From Pseudozyma flocculosa PF-1 (lineage: Eukaryota > Basidiomycota > Ustilaginomycetes > Ustilaginales > Ustilaginaceae): a stretch of DNA of 55,006 nt. The stretch spans positions 305,986 to 360,991 of the forward strand of contig NW_006920882.1 of the NCBI RefSeq assembly GCF_000417875.1, written 5' to 3'. The notes below the pieces were generated by a model. It was not told the origin of the DNA. It did not search any database and worked only from the letters and a program-made list of their open reading frames with translations. Both the position numbers and the translations under genes were made by a program. Each line of letters starts with the position of its first letter. Position 1 is the first letter of the stretch. Positions 20,944 through 32,479 of this stretch are shown one piece after another.

Positions 20944-22783
20944 CTACCGACCTTCGACGGCCGCCTGCAGGTTCCAGAGGACGAGCTCGGCGAAGATGCT
21001 GCGCATCGCAGGGGGCCATACATCGACGAGGGGCGGCAAGGCACGGGGCGGAAAGGCAAAGGTCAGCACACTCCTCCGGCGGGACCGTCGTGGCCGGGCC
21101 AGCGCGCGACACTCACGATCCAGCGGGGCTGAGGCTCGGGGTGAGGGGGTCGAGCTGGTGCTGGTCCTGTCCGAGGATGAGGTTGGCAAAGTCGACGCCA
21201 TGCACGTCGACTGGCATCCGTGCCGACCTGTCGAGGTACCCCTTGGCCACGTCGTCGCCCTGCGGCTCGAGGAGGGACCGCTGCGCGTTGTTGAGCTGCG
21301 AGATGCGGTTGCTGTGATACAGCGGGTGGTTCTTTTTCTGTCGAGGTGTCGCGGGACGAAGACAAGGAGGTCGAGAGGTCGCGGGTCAGTCGGCGATGCG
21401 AGGCGACGGATCTCGAAGCTCCCGGCGCGGGACGGGCGACTCACGACGGCGCCCTCGGTGCCCAAGAACCACTCGACGGTGTTGGCCTCGCTGGCGAGCG
21501 GGAAGTGGGTGTTTCGCCAGACGATGCGCGAGCGCTTCCAGGTCTTTCGGAGCGCGGTGAGGATGTCGACCATCCGGCCGCGCCACCAGAGGATGCGCTG
21601 CTCGCTGAGGTTGTCGATGAGGCTTGCGCCGCTGTCGATGTCGTCCGAGGCCCACCTGGCCAGGTCCCAGAGGCCCGAGTTGAAGATGACGAGGTCCGGC
21701 TCGCGGCGCAGCCGGGGCTTGGGCAGCGCGGGCGACGTGTAGGTCGACGAGGCCATGGCGGCCAGCAGCGGCTGGTAGAGGTCGGTGATGCGCGACTCGA
21801 AGCGCGTGGGCGCGTTGTAGAGGCGCTGCGACTTCCACGTCTCGGCGTGGTCGGCGCCGAACGAATAGACGGACGTCAACAGCAGGTCGTACTCGGGCAC
21901 GTGGCAGAAGTGGGCCAGCGCCACGTCGGCATCGACGGCGGTGGCCTGGCCGTTGCTCTTGGCCGCGGCGTCGAGTGCGTCGCCCCAGGGATGCGCGCGG
22001 TCGATCTTGACCGCCTTTCTGCCGACGAGGGTGCAAAAGTGCTCGACCAGCGTGCGGTCGACGTGGTGGTCGCCGATGAGGAGCACGGTGCGGTTGCCGG
22101 CGATGGCGGCGATGCGCTCCGAGTCCGGCGAGCTCTTGAGATCGGACGACAGGTGCGGCGCGATCTGGCTCGGATCCGCAGAGGTACGGTGGCCGAGCGT
22201 CGATACCAGCCTGGCAAACAGGTCCGAGGGCGGGCAGGACGAGTCGAAGGTGCGCCACGACGCGAGCTCGCCGGCGCTGTGCGGCGACTCGACGTAGCCT
22301 GGCTGCGCAAAGGGGTCGCACCGCGCACCGCTCGACCCGGCGCGTATCGACGGTAGCTTCCAGCCTTGTGGTCGTAGAGATCTGGCGGGGCGGTCAGAGG
22401 GAGAGGACAGGGGCGAGGGCGAGGGCGAGGGCGAGGGCGAGGGCGAGGGCGGTCAGCACATCATCGCCAGGCCGCTGGGTGTTCTTGGGGTCGCGGTGAG
22501 CGGCTCCGCCAGGATGCTCACGATGAGCTGGGCGTGCCAAATGAGCAGAGGACGGCGACGGCTACAAAGCCTGCGCTGAAGACTGAAGGACATAAGGACG
22601 AGCAGCAAGCAGGCAAAGGCGGTCAGTCACATGCGTTCGCCATCGTCGCCCTTGGTCGACGTCGCCCGTGGGACTGCGCAAGCGGCGCTGACACGCACTT
22701 GTGAGGACGCGCCCAGCGACCTCGACGGCGGACGCGGATCGAGCCTTGGACTTGCCCGTCAGCGGGCGATAGTTGGACGGCAT
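20944..22783 (-). CDS. SGNH/GDSL-like type II membrane protein
   Basis: Five exons (22783-22699, 22582-22522, 22381-21445, 21337-21117, 20998-20944) encode 452 residues. A short basic N-terminus (MPSNYRPLTGKSKARS) and one TM helix at about 28-47 (FSAGFVAVAVLCSFG) suggest a type II Golgi or ER protein. The luminal part begins with ARCDPFAQPGYVESP and has FDSSCPPSDLFARL, then LLIGDHHVDRTLVEHFC, LVIFNSGLWDLARWA, WWRGRMVDILTAL and the late HSNRISQLNN segment. These are the blocks of a fungal SGNH-type family distantly like PMR5/Cas1 acyl-modifying proteins. In related proteins as I remember them the first block is GDS; here it is GDHH, so the nucleophile may be missing. The C-terminal catalytic dyad could be D..H in MPVDVHGVDF. 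Substrate unknown. The small exon 2 has alternative acceptors. Confidence 0.78.
22411..22452. repeat. (GGGCGA)n hexanucleotide repeat in an intron
   Basis: About seven GGGCGA copies inside the intron between exons 2 and 3 of the SGNH-like gene. On the transcribed strand it is a C-rich pyrimidine tract next to the acceptor; on the other strand it is G-rich and could form a quadruplex. Confidence 0.9.
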
Positions 22784-24149
22784 CTCGTCGTCGCCGTCGT
22801 CGTCGTCGTCGTGGGCGGCGGCGGCGTCGTGTAGCGGCGGCGAGGGGGTTGAGCAGAGTGTGACAGGGTCGGAGGCGCGAAGGTGTTCGGCAGTGCGACG
22901 TCGGCGGCGGCAGCGGCGGCGGCCGTGTGGAGAAGGACCGTGCGAGAATCGATCCAGATCGGCTACAGTCCCGATGAGCCCGGGCCCGATGATGATGGAA
23001 TTCGATTTCGAGATTTTCCACTCTTGATCACGTGCTGAAGCTTGGCCTCGGCCGAGCCCAGTTGGAAACTTTTTCTCGATGGCCAGGTCGAGAGAGGAGC
23101 CGAGCTGGAGCGAGCGGGCGGCCGGGCGGGCGAGAGCGATAGGGCGAGGCGCTGGCCTCGCATGTCCAGGCCCCGTCTTGGCTGGGCGAGGGCTGGCTGA
23201 CAAGGCAGCAGCTGCCTGCAGGGCGGCCCCGCCAGTTGGCCCAGCCGTGCCCGCCCGGCCGCCCGGCCGCCCGCCTGGCTGCCAGCGCGAGGAAGGACGT
23301 TGTCGCCATCACCGTCTCTGTCGCTCCCTCCCGCCGCACCCTACCCGTCACCCTCGCCACCCCCTCACCCTCAAGGTTAGTATCTTCGACCCCTGCTGCA
23401 TCGCTTGCTGCCGTAGCGACCATCGACGACGATACGACACGACACGGCGACGCTGGAACGATCCGACCGGTACTGCATCCGCCCTTTGACCCGGCCCGAC
23501 GGCGTGGAGCGTCTCGGCTCTCGATACGGTATCAGCGACGACGATGACGACGATTCAGCATGTCCAGCAGGGCCACACTCGCGGTATGCGACAGCGTCAT
23601 TACCACCACGTAGCTCATTGCTGTGATCCAGGGGGGAACGACGCCGCTGGGCGAGGAGGGGAGGACGTTATGGACCGCGGCGGAAACTCGACATCAATCG
23701 CAGCGCTCGCCTGCCGTCGCAGCTGCCCTGCGAGCGCTTGGAGAAGGCATCAGGTCGCTGAGCGGCGAACTCGGTGGATTGCTGCAATGGAAGGAGAAGG
23801 CGCACGAGCATGAGCACACCAAGGGCCTTCGACCGAGGGCTTTCCATCGAAGCAGAGCCAGGCTGCTCCGAGCGGCGTCCATCAGAGCCGTGGGCGGGAT
23901 ATGCTGGATCAGTCGATCGACGCCCGACCACCGCCAATCACAGTCCACCAAATCGACCAACCAGCCAGCCAGCCAGCCACAGCCAGCCGGACTCGTGTCT
24001 GCCCAAAATTTGAGCCAGGATCAGCCAGGCTGACCCCGTTTCGTTCTGCTGTCCGCTCTGCGCTCCTCTTTCCCTTTTTCCACCAACGCCCGCATCGCAA
24101 TCGCCATCTTCCTCTCATCGCTTCGATCGATTGGACAAACAGATTCAAG
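22784..24149. promoter_or_regulatory. Divergent region between SGNH-like gene and RPL9
   Basis: About 1.37 kb between two divergent genes, so both promoters are here. Sequence near 23950-24149 is the RPL9 leader, ending in a pyrimidine-rich stretch before AAGATG. CAGCCAGC runs occur near 23960. No gene is supportable. Confidence 0.5.
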
Positions 24150-25279
24150 ATGCTGCAGATCTACAAGGACCTTGACCTGGCCATCCCCAAGGAGGTCACG
24201 GTCTCCATCAACTCCCGTGTCTTCACCGTCAAGGGACCCCGCGGCACGCTCACCAAGGTTAGCATCGAGCGCCAGTTGACCATGGAGGATGTCCCGTGGC
24301 AAATTGGGTCTAGAGGGAGCCAGCTGCACGCGTTGGACAGCGGCGCAGGATGCAGGATATAGGGGCAGGAGCGGACGAGGGCGGTTCGGTTCGTCGGTGA
24401 CGGCTGGCAGACCAGGGCGCCACGCAGTTGCTGCCCCGTTTAGGGCAGGGCGCAGGTCGGTCGAAGCGGGCTGCAGCGACGTCGGGGAGTCGGTTGGATC
24501 CGGACAGGCTGCTTGAAGGCAGAGGGCAAGCGTGTCCGCCTAGGACAAGGAAAGCTCGAACGCCTCGGCCGATGGTCGCAGGTGGCCCTGGTGTCCCACG
24601 GCAGCTGGGGACCAGTCTCGGCCAGACTGCATGACGGCGACACGGCCTCGAGTCTTAGAGACTTGGGAGGAGATGGCACGGATGGCGTTGGGGTGGGCGG
24701 TCGTCAAGCTGATGTCCGCGCGCCCGTCCATCGTGAACCAAAGGAGCTGACCCATTCTGCCGCTTGCCTCTGGCCTCTTTGCGACGACCCCCCTCCTACC
24801 AACAGCACCTCAAGCACATGAACCTCGATGTGCGCCTGGTCAAGAGCCCCAGCGGTGACAAGGTCAAGTTCATCATCTGGCACGGAGGCCGCAAGCACCT
24901 CGCCTGCCTGCGCACTGGTGCCGCCACCGTCGCGAACATGATCAAGGGCGTCACGGTCGGCTTCCAGTACAAGATGCGCGCCGTCTACGCGCATTTCCCC
25001 ATCAACATCATCATCGCCGGCGACAACCGCTCGTGCGAGATCCGAAACTTCCTCGGCGAGAAGCGGGTCCGACACATCCAGATGCTCGACGGCGTCACCA
25101 TCTACGAGGACAAGGCGCAGAAGGACCAGGTCCTGGTCGAGGGCAACGACATTGAGCTCGTCTCGCAGTCGGCCGCGCTCCTCCACGGCGCCTGCCTGGT
25201 CAAGGAGAAGGACATCCGAAAGTTCCTCGACGGCATCTACTGCACCGGCAAGGAGAGCATCGTCAAGGCCGAGGAGTAA
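24150..25279 (+). CDS. RPL9: 60S ribosomal protein L9 (uL6)
   Basis: Two exons (24150-24257 and 24806-25279) separated by a 548-bp intron (donor GTTAGC, acceptor CAACAG) encode 193 residues, the normal length for eukaryotic L9. The N-terminus IPKEVTVSINSRVFTVKGPRGTLTK is joined exactly to HLKHMNLDVRL, as in the family. Further signatures are WHGGRKHLACLRT, MIKGVTVGFQYKMRAVYAHFPIN, NFLGEKRVRHIQM and VSQSAALLHGACLVKEKDIRKFLDGIY. It is a component of the large ribosomal subunit near the sarcin-ricin region. The intron is several times longer than most others here, and its donor is one of the few that is not GTGAGT. Long early introns are common in ribosomal-protein genes and can be regulatory. 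Confident assignment. Confidence 0.97.
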
Positions 25280-25881
25280 GCGCGCACCCCCGCCGCTGCC
25301 CATCCCCGTGACCTTCCTTCCCTCTTTCGCTCCTCTTTCCTGTCCCTCTCACCCTCTCTTGGCCGCCGCCCTTGCCATGCCATCCATCCTTCACCCGACC
25401 TCCTCCCCATGCGCCTACGCACACACGCCTGCACATACGCATCACCACGCACACACACACACACATACGCCACCCGAGTGATCCGTCCTTTGCCGGGAAC
25501 ACGCCCGAGCTCTTCCCTCGCAGGAGAGACGCCAAAAAATCCCACAGATTATCCCAGCCATGCTGCCTGCCCGCCTGCCTGCCTGCCTGCCTGCCCGCCC
25601 GCCCCTGCCTGACTGCTTCTTGTCGTGCTGATTGGTGATTGCGACCCCCGCGAGTCTGCCACGGGCCCCGGTCATCCGACTCGGCTGCGACGCTGGCCGA
25701 GGGCCTGGATTGGCCGCACCGGCGACTGGGTGAGTCGGGCGACCATGCGCACCTCGACGCGACAAAGGCCGGATGGCGGTGTGAGGGGGTATACCGCATG
25801 ATCGATTTCGTCTTCTCCTTCTTCTATGCCACACCCTCGACCCATCTTCTACAGCGGCTGAACGCAGCAAAGCGCCCAGCC
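25280..25881. other. Convergent intergenic region RPL9 / IDI1 with simple repeats
   Basis: About 600 bp between the 3' ends of two convergent genes. It includes a CA dinucleotide run (about 25447-25463) and a GCCT run (25573-25595). No gene or clear terminator hairpin is visible. Confidence 0.6.
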
Positions 25882-27669
<1,788 letters not shown>

Positions 27670-28445
27670 GCTGGCGTCGGTCGGGCGAGTGATAAGCAGT
27701 GATACGCGGCACAGTGCAGTGTAGGTGGCGCGGGGAGGGGGGGGAAAGGGGAAGGGAATCGAGGGGGTTGGGTGGCGGACGGCGAGAAGGTTGGGGTTCG
27801 AGGGCCAGCAAGCAGGCCTAGGGTCGGCGTGGGTGGCCTGACCTTGGCCTTGGGGCCTGAGGCCGCTTCTTCCTTCGCGGGCGCGGGTCCAGCCGCCCGC
27901 CGCCTTCGCCGCCCAAAAGTGACACCCGTCCAGGTCTATCTGGGCCAGCCCAGGCTGAAGGGGGGCCCAATACAAACGGCCCCAGATCGGTCCCGCAGCG
28001 GGCAATTGAAGCCGGCCAGGTGGGTTCAAGCCCTGGAAGACGGCAATTCAATGCATTTCTATTCGTGATTTTTTCACTCTGGGCGAGGCGAGAGGGCAGC
28101 CAAGAAGACCAGCAGGCGAGCAGAGGTTGGTTGGTTGGGGGCAACCGGCCAACACCACCACCACCACCACCACCACCACCCCCTTCTTCCTACGCCCGAC
28201 CACTGCACTCCTTTCAGCGCCTTCCCGCACGCACGCACCCACTCACACTCACTCACTCACGCACGCACGCGATCCGAGCACTCACCGCACCGCGACGCCG
28301 CCTACGACACCAGCACCAGCACCGCCGAGTTCTGGAAAGCCACCAATCGCGCGCCCTTCCTTCGCTCTCGCAACCGCACAACGCGCGAGCGCACACACAC
28401 ACACACACAGATACACACACGCCCCTTTGCTGCGACCTCAGAATC
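27670..28445. promoter_or_regulatory. Divergent promoter region IDI1 / eIF3k
   Basis: 776 bp between divergent genes. It contains a (CAC)n tract (28153-28180), CACT/CACG runs (about 28240-28270) and a CA dinucleotide run (28391-28409) in the probable eIF3k leader. No TATA box is obvious. Confidence 0.55.
28153..28180. repeat. (CAC)9 trinucleotide repeat
   Basis: About nine CAC copies in the probable promoter or leader of the eIF3k gene, followed by a CA-rich stretch. Non-coding. Confidence 0.9.
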
Positions 28446-29818
28446 ATGGCAGCGACCCACGACACCTCTAGCGCCGCCGAGTGGATGGCGCCGGCATCTC
28501 GACCGGAGCACGTCGAGCAGCTCATCTCTGGCGTTGGTGAGTCTCGCGCCTGCGCGCTGGGGTGCTCTGTCACCTGGCCGGCCCAGTCGACGGCAGCATG
28601 CCCTGCTTGCGCGACGTCTTAAGGGTTCCACGGGCTGACCGTACCGCGCTCTCGCTCTGCTGCCATCCCGCACCATCTCCTCCCTCCGTCTAGACCGGTA
28701 CAACCCGCAAAACCTCGAGAGCCTGCACGAGTACCTCGCACAGCAGCTCGACAACGGGACATACGACCTGCTCGCCAACCTTGCCATCCTGAAGCTGTGA
28801 GTACCGCCGACGGTCGCCTGGGATCCTGTGTCCCTGTCCATCGCCCTCGCCCTCGCCCTCGCCTTTGCGCGCGGTTCGCCGCTGCCGCCGGAGGACAAGC
28901 CCACGGCCCATAGGATGACTTCTTCATACCACAAAATGTCGCGACCGGCCGGCTGGGAGTGAAGCCCCGGCCGGCCGATGACCAAGTTATTATTAGCTCT
29001 ATCTGATGCCACCGTCGGCGAGCAAGGGACAGGGGGCAGGGAGAGCGAGGAGTGTGGCGGCGCCATCACCGCGACCGAGGGAGATGCCACCGCTTCCACC
29101 CTGTCTGGTCGAGTCGACGGAGCACGCGGCTGACCTGTCCGCCCGCACGCCCACACCGTCACCTGCCCGCAGATACCAATTCAACCCGTCCGACTTCAAC
29201 TACGTCGTGGTCGTCAACATCTTGCTCAAGGCGCTCGTCGCCGCGCCCTTCCCGGACTTTAGTCTTTGCCTGTCGTTGCTGGGCGAGGCGCCGCTGCCGA
29301 CGGTGCCCGTCAAGAACACGGAAAAGGAGGCGGGCGAGGCCGGTGAAGAGGGCGCCGCCGCCGTCGAGGCTGAGAAGGAGGCCGACGTGCCGTCGGCGGG
29401 CCACCTGACCGACCCGCTGCTGGTGCGGCTGTCGCAGCTCAACACGCTCCTCTTCCAGGCGCGCTTCCGCGACTTCTGGAGCACGCTCTCGAGCGCCGAG
29501 TTTGAGGACGTGCGGGAGTACGCCGCCAAGATCGCCGACTTTGACAATGCGGCGCGCAAGGTGGCGCTCAACAGCGTCAAGGGCGCCTTTACCTCGATCA
29601 GCGAGAAGCGGATCGGCAGCTACCTCAACCTCTCGGGCGCCGAGCTGGCCGACTTCATCGCTGGCCAGGACGGCTGGAAGCTCGAAAACGGCACCGTCAA
29701 GGTGCCCGCCAACCCGGACAATGAGATCAAGGCCACCGTCATCCGCGAGGAGATTACGCTCGACTCGATGACCAAGCTTCTCTCGCAGGCCCAGCCGCCG
29801 ATCCTGCAGCAGGCGTGA
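28446..29818 (+). CDS. Translation initiation factor eIF3 subunit K
   Basis: Three exons (28446-28536, 28694-28796, 29173-29818) with introns of 157 and 376 bp encode 279 residues. eIF3k is a small non-core subunit of eIF3 with a HAM domain and a C-terminal winged-helix/PCI-like domain. Family motifs are DRYNPQNLESLHEYLAQQ (from exon 2), DLLANLAILKLYQFNPSDFN across the second splice, LLLKAL-like helix NILLKALVAAPFPDFSLCL, RDFWSTLSSAEFEDV and the C-terminal AFTSISEKRIGSYLNLSGAELADFI and GWKLENGTVKVP segments. An acidic Glu/Ala-rich insertion (about 100-125) makes it longer than human eIF3k (218). Saccharomyces cerevisiae lacks this subunit, while many filamentous fungi and basidiomycetes keep it. 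Kozak context ATCATGG. Confidence 0.94.
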
Positions 29819-32479
29819 GGGCCCGCAAGAGGCGCCGCCGCCGTCGTCGTCGTCCTGAACGCACCTCATCTGTCGACCTCGGCCTCGTTCATGTAGGCTG
29901 CTCCTAAGCAACCCGTTCGCCTCGTCACGTCGATACCTTTTGCGCTTGTGTTGTCCTGCCTCCCTGCCTCCATCCTTCCTTGAGCTGTTTGTGTCTCTGC
30001 TGGCGTCGGCCAGGCCGAAGAGCGCAGTGCCGCCGCGTCGAGGCTGTCGGCCCGCCGCCGCTTCGTCCCGTTTTCCTGAGAGGAGGTCTGCAGGTGGTGT
30101 CGGCGGTGCAGCGGAAGGTACGAGGTGAGCTCGCCCAGCAAGCAGCTGGAAGGCAAGGGGGGACGGACCGACCCGCTGCGTGGGTGGGTGACATCTTGCT
30201 TGTTATGCCTTGCCTGCTGCCTGGCTTGCCTGCCTGTCGTGCGTGCGCACCAGGGTCCGCCGGTTGCGAAGAATGCGCGCAGCGGCGGCGGCGGAGGCGG
30301 CGGCGGGGCTCGGCTGCTTCGCAAGATCACGATGCGTCTAACCTGCCTGCTGGCCTGCGTCCGATGCAGAGGTTAGGTGACGCCGAGAAGTGGAGTCTGC
30401 GCAGCATGCCAGCACACCCCACAGCACAAAGGAGCAGCCAGCGAGCAGGTTCAACCGGCGCGGCATGGCCAGCGGGAGGCAGGGAGGACAGGTGGCTGCG
30501 GAAGGATCGAGATGCGCTCCACCTTGGCTTCTTGGCTTCCTGACCGTCGCCCTCTCCCTCCCTCTCATCCTCTCGCCCTCTCTAGAGCCCACCGCCACCA
30601 CCTCGAAAGCACCACGGCCCATCGCCAAAGCGAACAGAGTATCGCCAGAGAGGGGCGCTCGACCGCCCCCCGGACCTCGCCACCGCCACCATCATCTCGA
30701 CGCCTTCTGTCGCCAACAAACACTCTTGGAGGTCGTGGTGCTCGCCGCCAGCAGCACCAGCCTGCCTCGAGGCATCGAATCGTTTCCCTAGCTCAGCAGC
30801 TGGCCGAGATGGTCCTCAGACCCCCCTCCCATGGACACCACCCAACGACACGACGGCGGCAGGGCAGGGGGCAGAGCAGACGACGGACCAGCGGCGATCC
30901 CCAGCCTTGCAAGGACGGCTTCTGTCGCGCGAGAGAGTGAGTCGATCTGGGTCAGGCCCGCCTCGAGGGCCATGGTATCCGGGTGAGAGTGTGCCTGTCT
31001 GCCAGCCTGGCCGCCTCTGCCCGCCCGCCTGTTGTGGACCAGGTACGGTCTGCCCTGCCTGGCCTGGCCTGCCTCGCGCGCGCGCGCGCCCTCGCCGCCC
31101 TCATCAGCCTTTGCCTGCTGGGCTCAGTGGGCTGACCTCGAGGGCGGAGGGCTGAGGGCGTCTCTCTCTCGAGCTGCCCGGCCCTCGCCGTATCTGGTTC
31201 TCACGTGCGATGGGTCCAACCGCCATCGTCTCGACTACCATCACCATCACCGCCTGCTGCTGCTGCTGCTACCATCGTACGTCGCCGTCATCGTCAGCCT
31301 CCGTCCATCAGCATTTCCCCCCGACATCGCTTCTCGCTCTCGACACGCACGCCCGTCAAACGAAGACGAGGCACGCCGGCTGGGCCGCGTCGATCCAGCT
31401 CCCGGTCGACTCGCTTTTTTTTTTGGATTTTCCCTTTTCTGCGCTCAAGAGGGGGGGTGCGTGCGTGCGTCCCGCCTGCCGTTGCTGCGTGGGCCCTCGG
31501 GTTCGCCTGCCGTCGTGCCCCGCCTTGCCCTGCCTGGCCTCGCCTGCCCAGCCTTGCCCTGGCTTGCCCTCTGGCCGCCTTTTTTCGGTCAGTCGGGGGC
31601 CCTCCCTCGTCTGGGCACGTCGAAATCGATTTGGGCCCGCCCGCCCGCGCGCCTGCCCTGCTGGCCTGCCCCTCTTCCGACGTCCGCGATCCGCGCAGCG
31701 CCACCACGCACGCCTCTTGACTTAACGCGTCGACCATCATCATCGCATCGCGCGCGACCCCCTCCCCTTTCCATCCGCTCCTGCTCCGCTTCGCACCGCA
31801 TCCCGACCCGCTCGACGGCCGAAGACGCCCCTTCCGACGCCGAAGCCGACGCCATCCTCGTCCCAGCATACACCCTCAGCCAGGCGAGATCCGCGCACAC
31901 CACGCTTCGGCGATCCCGCTCGTTACCCGAACCGACGTTGCCGGCCCGGCCCTCCAGTCGTCCGCAGTCGATCGACGCTCGTCCATCTCCCTCGCCTTCG
32001 GCATCCACTATCGCCCCTTACCTGATATCCAGCATCGCACTATCGTAGCCTGCTTCGCCTCGGCCTTACCCGGATAGGGCATCCGCATCGTCTTCTGCAT
32101 CCATCCATCCAGTCTTCCATCCGGCAAGCCGTCTACCCGCTACATCCGCTGCATCCATCCATCCATCCATCCGTCCATCCGTCGATTCACTCCGCCTCGC
32201 CATCGGCCGACTGTCCTCGCATCCATCCACTGCTCTGGCATCGCCGTGGTCGTCGTCATCATCGTCGGATCAGCTCTCGATCCGCAGTCACGACTCCAAC
32301 CCTCGTCGTCAGCGCAACGGCCGCCCCTCTGTCGTCGACGGATCATAGACGGACCGACGTTCTCGCCGCTTCAGTCGACGCCCTAGTCACCGCAGCGCCC
32401 CTGGCTCCCTCTCTCCTCTCTCTCGCGCGTACACCACTCTCTCTTCCTCTCTCCCAAAGACATCCGCCACCGTGTCGGG
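29819..32479. other. Long intergenic / probable long 5' leader of the RRM protein gene
   Basis: About 2.66 kb with no supportable gene. The left part is the eIF3k 3' side. From about 31150 to 32479 the sequence is CT-rich with CATC repeats (about 32095-32175) and ends in CT runs before the ATG, like a long leader. Several short ORFs overlap on the plus strand (for example 31032-32048), but their codon use is not biased and they have no domain. GC-rich CGCGCG run at 31077-31089. Confidence 0.5.

Noticed and set aside
24258..24805. snoRNA in the RPL9 intron
   Set aside because: A weak TGATGT-like C box and scattered CTGA motifs are not enough; no paired stem was seen.
28010..28045. B-box-like GGTTCAAGCCC suggesting a tRNA
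   Set aside because: No A box or acceptor-stem pairing at the right distance, on either strand. No tRNA gene was convincing anywhere in the window.
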